From: Pomacea canaliculata
Lineage: Eukaryota; Mollusca; Gastropoda; Architaenioglossa; Ampullariidae
DNA length: 64,000 nt
Direction of reading: 5' to 3'
Assembly (NCBI RefSeq): GCF_003073045.1
Contig: NC_037598.1
Span: forward strand, 124,001-188,000
Within the stretch, counting starts at the first letter, position 1, and each line of letters opens with the position of its first letter. A program made the position numbers and the translations under genes. This document shows positions 1 to 13,585 of the stretch, in pieces. The notes under the pieces were generated by a model. The model was given only the letters and a program-made list of their open reading frames with translations. It was not told where the DNA came from and made no database searches.

Positions 1-1937
1 ATATGCGTTATATACTCATCTACTTTCCATATTGTACAAATTGATGGTAGATATAGAAAGTATTCAGCTGTAGAGGTACAGTTAAAAAGTATTTACGACT
101 TTTTGGAATATTGCTGAACAGTTTGGGGGATTTTACTTGGCGCAGGGAAGCTACCTCAGAGGCCAACTCTGCAACAACATCAAATACGTAGACCACAGAC
201 TATTGACCAAGCTTGCGACACCTGTGTACTCATCTTTTCATAATTTATCCGACCGTTGTAAAAAATCACACCTTTAAAGAATTTGAGAGAATAAGGAAAT
301 ATCTTATTGAAGTTCTCATACCATGTTCTATTAAAAAAAACTTGAATTCAAAAATTTCCCCAAAGAACAAAAGCACAATAAAATGAACAGAGTAATATAA
401 GGTTGCATATATGTTCAATATTCCTTTTTACACATATTGAAGCGCCCGTACATTTCTAGGGATCGCTATAAATTAATAATAATTTGATAAATGTCAGTTA
501 GTTCAGTTATTAGGTAGAAAATGCTTAACAATGTGTCAAAGAATCATGATGTAGGGAAAATACTTAAATACTTGGTAATAATATCCTCTACCCTCACACA
601 TGCAGAGAAAAGTGTGTTTGCTTCAAGATGTACCAGAACTTTCTTTATTTTAGCTGAGATAAATGGATGTTTTATTTTGTCATTTCAAACCACTCCACAC
701 AATAGTGTAAGAACCTACAACGCCTACGATAGCGACTCCATAAGTGCAAATAAAGAAAATGTGTTTAATCTGTTCTAAAGTCCCTGCCAAGATAGCAAGT
801 GGTGTCCTCACCTAACCTACGTACCTTAACTGGCATTTAGCTTTCTGTGTGCTGTTAGAAGAACAGGAATAAACTTGTCTTTGTATCGCATTTGATGATA
901 AGATTTGAGTCACCTGCTGATACCGCCAACGTTTGTCACACGCGACATGTGTGGATAATGTCTGTTGGTCTGATTCCAAATCATCACAAACCCTGGTGGC
1001 TTGTGTTCAAAAGTGTTATGGGACAATAAAATTATCTGTAATTTCGTTCATATCCAGAAGAATAAATAGAAAATAAAACCAAACTGACGCATTAAAAGCC
1101 CTTTCACGCCTTCTCTAGCCTCACCCACTTACACCCAAATGTATACACGTTTGTTTTAGCCATGGGAATTAAATGTAGTTGAATTTAATCTTTACGATCA
1201 TTTATACATGTATACCTATTCAGGGTTATTTAAAATCATATGTTACAAAAGAACGATGCAACATTTACACGGGTAAGACTCAGTTGCCTCCCTTGATAGG
1301 TTCTGAAGTTTTCAGAAAATGAAAAGCGAAATTACACAAATCAATAAGAGAAAAGCCTTCTCCTGTTATAAATTGCATCGCATTTTTGTGTCAGAGAAGC
1401 TGTAGGCTTATTGTAAGATAATTTACACTCTACATTAGGCTGATTATTTAAATTATACCATTAAAACATTGTTTCTTAAAACTTTAATTCGGTCACTTGA
1501 AACAAGTTTCTTTTACACAATGATTTTTTTTTTACGACCAGCATATATTTTAAGTTTTACGATGTATAACATTTATTCCTCAGGTGACAGGATGTAACAA
1601 TTAGTTGAAAAATTAATTTATTAATTGTGTGTTTAATGGTGGGATCAACATAGTAGGCAAAGCCTTGAACCCTAACTTTTCAAAGATTTTAAGTTTTTAG
1701 AATAATGTAGGTGACACGTAAAGAACAAATAGAAACAAAGAATGAAGCGGATTTGTTTAAAATTCATTACTTGAGAGAGCGCACTAGCAAGAGACAGGGG
1801 AGTAAAGGCAAAAAGGAAAGCAGAAGTCTACACACCAACAATAGGAGATAAACAAGTAATTGTTAACATAACTGATCATGTGGATCAAATATGCTATATA
1901 TTGTAATAAGCATAGATACGGCATTTATTCTCTAGTC
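1..1937. other. intergenic, no gene recognised
   Basis: AT-rich non-coding sequence. The longest open frame here (521-778, +) has no recognisable domain, no codon pattern I trust and no flanking exon signals. I see no repeat family until the MITE that begins at 1938. Confidence 0.6.
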
Positions 1938-2134
1938 CAGCGGTTCTCAACCTTTTACTTGTGACGCCCCCCTGACGAACAAAGGTACGTCCGCGCCCTC
2001 CCTTAGCCAGCAATGTAAGCTAATTTCACTAATACCGGTATCAGAAACTTTTATAAAATGACCACCTTATCGCCCCCCTTGTAAGCACGTAGCGTCCCCC
2101 CAAGGGGGCGCGCCCCACCGTTTGAGAACCGCGG
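1938..2134. mobile_element. hAT-type MITE (non-autonomous DNA transposon)
   Basis: The ends are inverted repeats: CAGCGGTTCTCAA at the left and TTTGAGAACCGC followed by GG at the right. This is the terminal motif common in hAT-family elements, such as the SPIN/Charlie group. The 8-bp flanks, ctctagtc and ctctatgc, agree at six of eight positions, as expected for an aged target-site duplication. The 197-bp body is GC-rich against its AT-rich surroundings and has no transposase frame. Confidence 0.7.
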
Positions 2135-4885
2135 CTCTATGCGGTAATAAGTAGAAGAGAAAAAGAAAACAGACGAAAAAAAGACAGGCTGTCTGTGTGA
2201 TATAGAGTAGTTCAATGCGGCGAATTATAAAACTCATTTTTTTCTACTAAATAACCCTTAGTCTTCAAAATTTCCTTAATTTAATCACCCTGACCCTTCA
2301 GTATGGCATAAATGGGATGTCAGCTTTTTGTGTCTCTAAGATTCTACGCTGCAGGAGAAAATAGTTATTTATATTTATGTGACAGAAACAGCTCTAAAGA
2401 TTATCATACGGCTTTAACGGCCGACATAAAGCTTACTTTTGAAGACCTCAGACAGTTTGTTTTCTGCCTCTAATGGGCTTAAGATAAGGATACTTGTGTT
2501 TACGTAAAAGCTTTGGGGATATGGGTGACGGGAAAAAAGCAAACAAATGTCAGATATGAATCGTCTTGGTATAAGTTTGGTATCCAATGTTATGACTGTT
2601 TTGCAAAACATGAAAATTTGACCTTTTTTTGTTAGTATCCCGTTAAAGTGTTGTTTCTGGCACTAAATAATTGACGGCGAAACGAATACAATGGTATATG
2701 CTGATTCACCCACTTGTGTAAGTGCAAATTAGGAAATGGAACTAAAAAACATTTAATTCTAGAGCTCTAGAGCCCACACACGAAGATTGAGCTTTCAAAC
2801 ACTGTGACAAATGGAATTCTAAGTGAGCACAACTCCTTACTTTCAATGGAATGTATAGCGTATAATACTTTTTTTTTCTCAGTCAGAGAGTGAGGGAAAA
2901 AAAGAGATAGGAAAAGGGTGAGAAAGAAGAACGATAGACATAAAGAGAAAAAGAGGATACTTTTCACCTGGCTGCTACTTGTGTCTCATATTAATACTGT
3001 AGCTTATTGTGACCAAATTCTCAGTTAGCGGCTGGAAGTAAACGCAACAGTCCAAATCATAATATATTTTGAAAGAAATAAAATCATTTCTCTTTTTTGA
3101 AATTGATCTTTTATAAATCTGCTGCCTTAGTCTAGAGATAACTTACACAATCTCATCGGTTTAAAGCATTTGCTGATAGAGTTTGACATTCTCATTTTTA
3201 TAGTGTAATTCCTTTGTTTGTTTGTGTTTAAATGAGATTTGTTGCTGTCACTATCTGTAAACTGTGTATATTTTTTATAACTTAAACGAACTATTGAGAA
3301 GAAATATAAGGTAATATTATATCCTATCCCAGTCTAGGTTCTGATTTGTGAGCTATGTTTTTGAAGGTTACATGTTTCTAATGTTTATCATCAACATATA
3401 ATTAACATCTGCACTATTGTGGTGAGTTACTTTGTGAATATACGTTCTGTCGTTGAAGTTTGGTTTTTGAGTTAGTGGTTATATATATTTTATGTGTCTT
3501 TGTGCGGAAATCTGGAATTTTTTCAGCTTTTATTACTTCGCCTTATCGACTTCTGTTTGATTGGATTCTCCCACCCTTCCACCTTCCCCAGTAAAAGCAG
3601 TGTGCCACATAAGTTCTGACTTTTAGGGGTAAAGCAAAAAAAAAATTTTTTTTTGGTCAATTTTTTCCCTGTGAAGTAGAGTCCAAGATAAAACTTAACT
3701 GTGAGACCATCGGCGTCTTACTCATCCTCATCCATCTCACCAGCTTCAGTAGATGCTGCCATTATGTCTTCATTCCAGGCATCAATGTTAACCATTAATG
3801 AAAATGACTTTAAACATGTAAGCACTGATTTGAGTGATCAAGTTAGAAAGATTATTCTCATCTTTACAATAGCCTGGCCAGTGGTGGTGAGAAAGGAAAT
3901 TGTAGAAATAACAGATAATATATTACACCATGTCGCTTCCCTTCCGGCTTAGCAAAAACAGGCCTCAGAGAAATAACTATAGCTTTTATAAAGATATTGA
4001 CTTATGAAAAAGGCAGACGCAATAATAGTCATCGGCAAGTTTTTATATTTTGAAAGATGATGAGACCAGACCAAGTCAAGCGGAGTAGAAGAAGCGTGAA
4101 GTGGATGTCTCGGTTTCTGACATTAGTGAAGTTTGTTGCACAGAGCAGTTAGAGGAATGTAAACTGTATTGTTTGTTTCCAGTTTCAAGCACAACAAAAG
4201 GATGCCGGAAAAAGAGGAAAGTGAAAGGAAAGGGCGGTCATGAGTGAATCTTTAAAACAATTTATTTGATTTGTGCGCAAAGCTTGGGGTGAAAGTCATT
4301 GACTATTCTTATCTTGTTAAAGAGGTTTTAAACTCCTATGGCTCTTCCATTAAACATGTGCACGAAACTCATGTGATGGGCTAAGGTGCGCTCAGGGGAA
4401 AAGAGGGTTAATTGGTGTTTTCTTGACTAAACCTCAAAATTCGCTGTTTGTTTGAGACATTTAATACCATTTCACGGAGGTACTCGGACTTGACTAACAC
4501 TGATCACGCACTCTTCCCACCCCTGCACACACACACACACATAGTAAATACATAATAGTAACTTTCATGACATTACTGTACTGTAATCTTTTTCTATAAT
4601 TAAAATGTAACACAAAATATATACGACACAATCAATACACACTGATACATGTATTCTACTAATTACATATTCTAAAGAGCCAGCATATATATATATATTT
4701 AAGGTGCAAGATACAACCTCTCTCATATAGTGATTAGCACTTGGTTAAAGCTCTTAAAAGGGTAGCTGTGAGATAAGAAGCTTGCTTAAATCGTGACCAA
4801 TCGGCACAACTCTTCTCAAAAGCGCAAAAAAAAAATCACACGGCTTTGGTTTATGTCAACAGTTTTAGTTGCTAAGGAGGACTTG
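2135..4885. other. intergenic with one unassigned open frame
   Basis: Mostly AT-rich non-coding sequence. An 83-residue frame at 3701-3952 (+) is Ser-rich at its start. The sequence after it (to about 4250) has a different base use from its flanks, so a decayed mobile element or pseudogene is possible, but I cannot name a family. The last about 45 bases belong to the promoter-proximal block of gene A. Confidence 0.45.
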
Positions 4886-4964
4886 TATAAAAGGTCTTTG
4901 CGTCCCTTCCTACCGTCACTCACCGCAGGACGACATCGACTAAACTTGTAGCCACACAAGCAAA
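4843..4964 (+). promoter_or_regulatory. TATA promoter and 5' leader of gene A
   Basis: A TATAAAA box lies at 4886-4892, 73 bases before the start codon at 4965. The block upstream (TGTCAACAG ... TTGCTAAGG) and the box plus GGTCTTTG after it are also found before gene B (15882-15927), so the promoter was duplicated along with the gene. Confidence 0.7.
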
Positions 4965-7900
4965 ATGGGTCCGATAATATTTGGAACTGTCTTATGCCTT
5001 GCTGTGACCGGTAATTGTTTTTCTAATTTTAGTTGTTTTTTTAAAATAACTTTGCTTGTAACTCAATATTTTGATTCTATTCTTATATCTCAGATCTCGA
5101 TTAGTACAAACTTTGTGGTATATTTATTATGATGTTTATTAAAAATATTGAATATATATTCGCCACTATATCCCTACTTGGAAGCCTAGCAAAGGATTCT
5201 GTGCAACTTGTTTCTTTTTAAGAAATTACTGTTTAACAACAAAAAATACAAATAATGTCATTCAATTATTCTGGCTTTATCAAAACTAAATGCACAATGA
5301 AGTATTTAATAGCAGACGTCTGCTTATTTTCTGAGTTTTACATGTTACCACTGGCTCCATATAAAACATGCGTAGCAAGAGAAACAGCTACTTATGTCTT
5401 TTTACAGTTTAATTTGCGAAATATACATAAATATAGAAAGCGAGAGTAGATAGGTCAGAGTTCGATCCTTCTATGTACAACCCTTAGACATCAGTAGCAA
5501 TTAATTATAATAAACAAGAAAGAAATGTACAATAAATCTCAGTGCTAGGTATAAAATAGAAAATGATTGCAAGAAAAATTGTTACATGCTCTACTGAAAC
5601 AATAGACCGATGAATCATAATTCTCTAAGCAAAAAGTAAGAAGAAAATGTGACACACAGTTTCCACTTGCCTGAGCCCACACAAGTAAAAAATATGTATC
5701 CCGAAACTTAATTCTTCACCTTTAATAATGACTGTATGTACATTTAAAGAAAATGTTTAAAGTTTAATTTTATTACCTATTTTTTCTTACAATAAAGTGC
5801 ATTGCATTTTGTGACATGTTTTGCAATATAGGACGTTTATTTATTATTTATAAAGAGGTTGATGTACACGTAGATTGAATAATTCCGTGTGAATTGAATA
5901 GCAGGGTTTACTCTTCATTGTATAGTTTACGAAGATGATAATTTGAATTATATCGTTGTCTTGGTCAGTTAAAGACCCTCTTGTATGCGTAATTGAATAA
6001 TTAATACTTTAATGCGTGCGTACCTCAGCATATATTTAAAGATGCTCCATATGGAGAAAATGTCAGTAACTATATGCTCTGATTTAAAGAATAAGCCCGA
6101 TATTTTAATGGCTAGGACTAAAGGTGGTTTTTTTTCTTGAAAGCTCAGTCTACAAAATTTTTCTGCATGTACTTATCTAAGCGCTCAAACGAAAGAAAGT
6201 AAGAAGAGGATAATACGGCCAGGTGACGGTATTGTTCTGATCAAAACCAGGTGTAACTGCGGCTGCTGGTACTGTCGCACTCGGAGCCACCTGCACACCT
6301 ACCGACGGAAGTCGGGCTGACTGCGCGGACACCAACGCAATTTGTCCATCATCTGGAGCGAAATGTACCTGCACATCTGGATACACTCAGTCTGCAACCA
6401 GCTGCAGTAAGAATAATTTGCTTTACTACTAAAACATCAATAGTATACGGAAAATTGTTTGGAAACCTCTTGCCCTACGTCCACACAAATGGTGATAAAT
6501 TTTCACATGCAAACCTTTGCACTTAAAGTTTATGATATACACAAGCATGCTTACACACGCACATAAAAGCTTGAGAACAGCATTCATTTACAATATTTTT
6601 TGTTATCTTTTTGTTTTTGCATTTTTTTACCCAAAGAACCTTTCATCAAATTAGTAAAAGAATTTAAAACATATTTTTATAGATGCTCAATATAGACAGA
6701 ATTTCAGTAATTATATACTCCGCTTTCTAAAATAAGCCCGATATGTTAATGGCTGAGACAAAGCGTATATTTGTCTACCTACTCACCTCCACAATCACAA
6801 GCATGTCGACATATGCTTAAGTCAACACGCACAAACACACGCCCAAATTCATACACAGGACCATGAACGTGCACTTCCACACATGATAAAAAGGAAAGAA
6901 CGAAAGAAGTGGATATTGCAGTCCAGTATGGCATTGTTTTGATAAATGAAAATCATGTGTAGCTGCGGCTGCTGGTACTGTCGCACTCGGAGCCACCTGC
7001 ACACCTGCCGACGGAAGTCGGGCTGACTGCGCGGACACCAACGCAATTTGTCCAGCAGCTGGAGCGAAGTGTACCTGCAAATCTGGATACACTCAGTCTG
7101 CAACCAGCTGCAGTAAGCATGATTTGCTTTACTACTAAAACATCAATAATATACTGAAAATTGTTTTGAAACCCTTACCTTCGTGTAACACGAATGCTTC
7201 TACATTGAATTGAAATAAATTTCAGCAGTTTTGTACTTTGCTTTAAAATAAGTCAGGTATTATAATGGTTGAGACTAAGCATTCATTTTTGTACCTGATC
7301 ACCTTTTGCCAACACTGAAATATACAAGTAGACCTGCAGACGGCAATGTTTACAGATATGAAAAATATTAGAGCATTGTCATGGTGCTTTGGTTATATAA
7401 TGTAATAGAAATTACAGACGTGTAAAAATGTAAATTTAAATGTAGAAGTTATAATAAGAGATATAACTGTTCCAATTAGAGATAAAACATAAGCTTTTGT
7501 CTTTTATCCCAATCCTTGTTTACGACCAAAGCTAAGTGACTGTTGTGTTCATTGCGAAGTACCCTGAGTAACAAAGGGTATGCGACTGGACAAGACTGCT
7601 TTAGTATGCTGGCAGTTGGTGTTCCACTTAGTCTCTATTGAGGGAAGCTTTTACAACCGCAATGTAAACGACTTTCTTTCCTTTATCTAGAACAACCAAG
7701 TCACTCCCACTCCCGTAGGACACTCCACTGCCTATTTCAAATTAAAAAGGACCGACTGACGATTAACTATGTATTATCTACTAAATAAATACGGGAGATA
7801 AAGGTCAATGTTCAACGGTAGTGTTCTGTATCGAGTGACTTTGATCACAGGACACTCACGTTGCTGACACTTGTCTGTGTTCGTCCTGACACAGCGATCC

Positions 7901-9155
7901 TTGCCGAGATCATTTGAGGCAATGGTGTAAAACTGTAAAACTCTTGTGTTCGTGTGTACCAAGAGGAACTAAAAGAATCCCATTTGATGTAATGGGTTAC
8001 AAATCAATAAAACAAGAAGACCGATCGATGACAACGCATTTGGATTTCTTTGAATTTTGTGTAGGCTTAAGAAGAATGTTAAAGAAACATAATGCACAAG
8101 TTATTTCAGGAAAAACCTGCAGAAAACAGTAAATATTTTTCAGTTTAGTGAAATATCTTTCAACAGATAAAATCCTTCCAAGAAAATAGTAGGTAACATG
8201 ACTATTTTTTAGATGATGTGAATTTTTATCAATAACTTTGAATCTACTGTGAAACTAAAGTTCCTTTTTTAAAAAAAGTATGGTTTTGGGGTCATAATGG
8301 CAAAGAAACTGGCTGAAGATTTTAGGTATCTTAAAACAAAAATGTCAGTTTGTTTGCTTGTGCCTATTGCACCCAAAACTAAAAAATTGATTATTTGCCA
8401 AGGTACATCATACTAGAAGTCTGATTAATGATACCCTCTACTTACTGCCCAATTTTGCCTAACATGTGATAGGTCACAGCCAATAGTTCTGCTATCTGCA
8501 CACACCATCCCGTCGGGTACAACTTTCTGTGTCTATGAGGTGTTGCCATAACATACGGGGACGAAAATGTCAGAAGGCTACACATTCTCTTCTAAAACAT
8601 AAAAGTTTAAAAACAGCATGCATTTAAAACAAACATTGTATCACAATTTTTAATATTTGTTCTTTTAGTTCCTTGTCTTGTTTTTCCCAAAGAACCTTTC
8701 AAATCAAATTAAAACATATTTTTAAAAAAACGCTCAATATGGATAAAATTTCAGTTATTATATACTCTGCTGTTTAGAAATAAGCCCTACATTTTAATGG
8801 CTAATGCACAGGGTACATGTTTTACCTACTGACCTCCACAAGCGAGAACACGTCGACATATACTTATTTCAACACTCACATCACACCCGCAAATACACAC
8901 TCAGGGACATATACACGCACCTGCTTACACAACGGGAGAGAGAGAAGGAAAAAAAAAACCAGTGGATAATGCGGAAGTATTTTTTTATAGCAAAATCAGG
9001 TGTAAATGCGCCTGCTGGTACTGTCGCACTCGGAGCCACCTGCACACCTGCCGACGGAACTCAGGCGAACTGCGCGGACACCAACGCAATTTGTCCAGCA
9101 GCTGGAGCGAAGTGTACCTGCAAATCTGGATACACTCAGTCTGGAACCAGTTGCA
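4965..9155 (+). CDS. gene A: secreted Cys-rich (EB/EGF-like) protein, 3' end not found
   Basis: Exons: 4965-5010 (signal peptide, starts MGPIIFGTVLCLAVT), 6251-6406, 6963-7112 and 9000-9155. All junctions are phase 1. Each of the last three encodes one module of six cysteines (C-x8-C-x6-C-x5-C-x-C-x9-C), about 50 residues, for example CTPTDGSRADCADTNAIC in the first. The start is the first ATG after the TATA box and gives a clean signal peptide. The second module has lost the usual acceptor (CAG to CAT) and probably uses an AG six bases inside, which keeps frame. No terminal exon with a stop is visible before gene B. The gene may be broken, may end in an exon I cannot see, or may splice into gene B exon 2, which is the same module in the same phase. 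No binding partner is known. Confidence 0.6.
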
Positions 9156-9515
9156 GTAAGCATGATTTGCTTCAGTATTATAAAATGAATACTATACTGT
9201 AAATTTGTTTCGAAACCCCTTCCCTCATGAGCACACAAATGCGTATAAATTCTCACATGCAAACATAAGCACGTAAAGTATATAAAATACACAGAATCAT
9301 GCATACACACCCACATAATAGCTTTAAAGCAGCATGTATCCATACTATTTATCACAAATTTTTATATCCGTTCTATTAGCTGTCTTCGTAGTTTTCGCAA
9401 AGATCCTTCCAAATATAATTAAGCACGTGTATCTAAAAATGCTCCAGATAGGATCAATTTCAGGAGTTATATACTCTGCTTTTTTTAATTAAGCGCGAGA
9501 ATACAATGAATGCGA
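6035..9515 (+). repeat. tandem exon-bearing unit, five copies of the intron part
   Basis: A recognisable intron block (TTTCAGTAATTATATACTC-like, then AATAAGCCCGATATTTTAATGG-like sequence) recurs near 6035, 6670, 7205, 8705 and 9425. In copies 1, 2 and 4 a 6-Cys exon follows after about 210-290 bases. After copies 3 (7205) and 5 (9425) no exon is present. The sequence just after each exon (TAAGCATGATTTGCTT) is also shared. This shows segmental duplication of exon plus intron, with later exon loss. Confidence 0.65.
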
Positions 9516-9550
9516 TAAATCATACATATTTCTACCTACTTACCCCGACA

Positions 9551-9900
9551 AACACCACCAGTTGGAGCAACGTACCTTGTAGTGGTGTGGTGGCCTGCAC
9601 ACCTGTCGATCCACAGAGCCATGTCGGCAGGAGCCTTGTGCTCCTGGCAGGTGTAACCAAACCCAACAAGTCTGTCAGGGGAGAGGCCAGACTAAAATAT
9701 TGAACCCTGGCCCTCCAGGCTAGGGGTTTTGCTTTGGGCTAACAATCCACTCATGTAAAACAGAAAAGCTTTTAGATTAACTACAATACTACCAAAACAA
9801 GGGCCTGGTCGGGACATCTCCTCTCTCCAAGAGCCTATGACGAATGCTGGTGAGAGCTTTAGCAAAGCCTTCTTGCCGACTCATCTCTCAAAAGTGGCAA
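9551..9900 (+). mobile_element. LINE fragment (5' region of a non-LTR retrotransposon)
   Basis: The stretch contains the run GAGCCATGTCGGCAGGAGCC, then TGCTCCTGGCAGG, GAGGCCAGAC, CCTGGCCCTCCAGGCTAGGGG and GGGCTAACAATCC. I recognise this order from the 5' untranslated part of endonuclease/reverse-transcriptase LINEs that are widespread in molluscs, flatworms and fish. No reverse transcriptase frame follows, so it is a truncated or deleted copy. It sits about where the exon of the fifth gene A unit would be expected. Confidence 0.5.
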
Positions 9901-12900
9901 AGCAACAGGCAATTTATCTTCTATCGACATCCACTCAGCGAAACATTTTTGCTACAATAATTCTTCCAGTGGGACATACACTTTTAAGTCTACGATATAA
10001 ATACACACATTATTAAATATTTGTTTTCTTATTGTTATTTTCTGGAATGCTATTTTAAAAATCTAAGATAATTTTCGGCCGTCTTTCGGGTTAAATCTTC
10101 ATGCACTTTTAAGTTTGAAAATACTTACTTCTCTATATGCGCATGTATTAAGGCCAGGCACCGGTCATAAAATTGTCTTGTATACAGTGCTCATATACTA
10201 TTATTATATATCTGAAATAATCTCTATATCTATCAGCTGAACAGAGAGGAAACAACAATGGAAGAGAAATCGCTTTTTCGCCGCTCCTTGTGTTCCTCGC
10301 TCCTGTTTCTCTGGCGGTTTTCATGGGGCAGTGACTCGGAATTTTCTTCGGCACCGGACAAGGCTTTCTATAAAAGGACATTTATATTATAGTTTCTTTA
10401 TTAAAATTAGCTGTATTTAAACTCCTAAATTTCCCATAATTTGTCATAAAGCATATGTATAAATATGTGAAAACTTTGATGATGGCGGGATCTGATGAAA
10501 GGTTTTCCTTATTTGTACATATCTTTAGGAGCATTACAAAGTATTATTTATGACTGTCTTTCTACCAAATACACTTAGAATTCAACTAACATTAATATCA
10601 AGTGGTTTAGATGATCAAGGTAAAGCTAAATTTTGTTAGGTTGTGTGTTTCTACATTTTTACAAAACAGTCTGAACGATTACGTGCACTTGAAAATAATG
10701 CATAATCCAGCTACAAAAATATACAATTAATACAAATAAAGTAAACTTATACAGCTATTGAATGTAATTTGAAAGAGAATGTAATTTAATAAACGAAAAT
10801 TATCGGTATTCTATGGGGAGCTGTAAGTCTAGATGTTGTTGGACTCTTCGCTCACTTTTGGTTGGGAAACAACTGCACATCGTACACCTCTGTGGGAAAA
10901 TATATGTCCTTTAAGATAACCGAGTTGAGAAATAGGAATTATAATGATTCTTACAATAGCTGGTTAATCCCACTTTTTTTCTTTAGGTGCTTACATACCT
11001 GCATTTCTGTTTCAATGTATAACTGCTGATGGAACTGAAATAAAAAAAAAATATTTGATGATAACAGTCGCTTCTTGTTTTGCTTTGATCTCGCGCTTTT
11101 GGCGAGGCCACCTGTTTTGACTGAATGATGACATCCCATGACACAGAATAACACAACAGGCAAGCTTACTTGAACTGGTAAAAAGAAGCACTTTCTCTAC
11201 ACGATTTAAACACATCTGGTAATCAATGAGAACAGTGAACAACAAGTGGATATTTATATCTAAATCAATGTATTGTGTGTCCACTAAAATAACAAAGAAT
11301 CTAACGGATAGGAGATAGAAAATAAAATCCAAAACAATGTTCACAAATTGTTTAAACTCAAAGCATACAAATTTGAGCGATTCAATGTTTCTTGTCGAGC
11401 GCCGGGAACCTAGCACCTGGGTAACAGTCGTGACGCTAATACCACAAGGAGGGACACGAAATTAGGTTTTTATACTAATTTCTCGTAGAGCCAGTAACTA
11501 AAGCTATGTTCCGAAAGAACTCTATGTGAACCTGTGATAGTTCCAACCACTGCGTCACTTGAGTTACTCTAATGAACTCCACAAACTTCAAAAAAAGATC
11601 AGTTATGGTCATGATCGACCACTTACCAGAAGAGTTAAAGCGCCGATGTCGGCCACCATCCCTGTCCCTGGCACTAATAAACCATTTATGTACCACACTA
11701 TTTATTTCAATTTCTGCTGCTTTGGAAAATACTTTTTAAAAAGCGTCTGTACTTTGAGAGAGGAAGAAAAGCACTTTATAAAAAGAAAACAATCGTCAAA
11801 GTTCCATCCTCTGATATAAATGAAAAAAAAAGCCCCAACAGAAGCAACAAATTCTCTCTACCTTGCTGGAGAAAACCACCATTGTAACCAAGTTTTTTTT
11901 TATCCAATCTTTAAAAAGACTAGAGTATAATAAATAGATTCAAATATTTATTATATCTTTGTTCACACGTCTCTAGGGCTCCCCGCATTGGTTCGAGTTA
12001 TCCAGCTCTCATTCGGTTGACAGTCACCCCTGGGTGGGTCTTGTGGAGATAGAAGGCTCTCAGGCCCTCTTGTAGTCAGGGATCAATTTCAGCGGGTCCT
12101 CCTTAACTGCTCCTCCACATTAATTCCTCCAACTTAATTACTAATGAGACTCTACCATTCACTGCTTCCATTGAGTTAAACTCATCAAGTTATTTTTTTT
12201 CAAACGTTATTAAGATTTTTCCCATGAGCCAATTTAAAAAATATTTTTTACCCTGATATCACAATTTAGAATTCAGGACACACTTGTATTATTAGCCTTT
12301 TTCTCCAACTCATTATGTCTTACCCATGCTTGTTTTAAAACAAGATAATTGCTTTTTTATTACTTTAAAAGTTTAACTCAAAGGTTGTGATCATCTGAGT
12401 GATCACACACACAACATAATAGAATTAATGTAAATATAATCGAGGTACGACCAAGAACAGTTTATATTTATGGAAACATATAAGAGGAATATTATATATG
12501 TAAAAGAAGTAATACACATAAGTGCTCATACACGACACATCAAAACAATATCTAGGAACACACACAGCAGACATACACCACACACGCACATTCATACACT
12601 ATTACTAAAAACTTTAAATGCAAGCATAAAAATTCATTACATTTTGAAAGAGAATATATCTCTTTGATCTGCAAAACAAAACTGACTAATTAGTACCAAT
12701 CTTTAAGTGCCTCATAGAATCTTCCATATTATACACTGCGAACATCATCAATAGTACACCACCATCACTCATAACATAAAAATATTGAATGATAATTCCT
12801 AGCAAATCAATTAGCCCCAACTTCAGAAAAAGAAAAGAAAAAGATTGATCGATTGATTGAAGCTGCAATGCTACAAATGCTGATCTCCAGCACAGTTATG

Positions 12901-13200
12901 AAAATATTCTCAAAGTCAGTTTGCATGATAGACTTCTTACAGATATAATCAAATAGTACAACTCAATAAACATGATTTTAAGAACGGGTATGTACAGGAG
13001 GCTTTATACATCCATACGCTATGTAAATAAGAATAGAGAGAAAAAAATACCTACACATTCACTCTAACTCTCTCGCTCACGCACGCACACACGCACACAC
13101 GCACACAACAACAACAAGAGAGAGGAAGAGACATGGAATAAATGACACAACGCTGTGAATAAAGGGAGATCACTTCTGTAATGAAAAACATTTTGGTTCA
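9901..13200. other. intergenic or long intron, no gene recognised
   Basis: No 4-Cys or 6-Cys exon of the gene A/B type could be found here on the plus strand. Open frames of 60-134 residues on the minus strand (10148-10381, 11012-11416, 11475-11696) show no domain and lack consistent splice context. Positions 11889-11973 resemble the intron end just before gene B exon 6 (see findings). Confidence 0.5.
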
Positions 13201-13224
13201 AAAAGTCTTATCTCCCTTGATTGT

Positions 13225-13290
13225 GTCAAATGGATAGCATAATGGTTAGAACAAGTGTTGCAGGTTCGATACCGAGTAGTCTATCAAACA
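13225..13290 (+). repeat. possible tRNA-derived SINE head
   Basis: TAGCATAATGGTTAG (13235-13249) resembles a pol III A box and GGTTCGATACC (13263-13273) resembles a B box. The spacing is shorter than in a working tRNA and no cloverleaf acceptor stem is seen, so this would be a decayed SINE or tRNA relic rather than a tRNA gene. Confidence 0.3.
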
Positions 13291-13585
13291 TCCCCCAGTT
13301 GACACAGCAGGCGGCAATGAGTACCTTAAGCTGTAATTACTTGGAAGTTCTACAATTCTCAAGAGAAAAGTTGTTAAAATTAAGACTTATCTATATCAGT
13401 AGAATAAAATCATACATCATCGAGTGCAGATGCTTATTATTATTATGATTGAGGGGTTACGGTAGACTAACAGCCAGAACAGCGAGGGTGACCGTGGCGC
13501 ACCTGTTGCATGACTAACAAGGTTTTTCCCTTTTTTTTAGAAAATGGGAAAGAAAGGGGAAAGGAAAGATCATTATGTAACCGAG

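Noticed and set aside
8804-9202. 132-residue continuous frame with a start upstream of the third 6-Cys exon
   Set aside because: The upstream part matches the duplicated intron block of gene A, and an acceptor at 8998-8999 gives the standard module.
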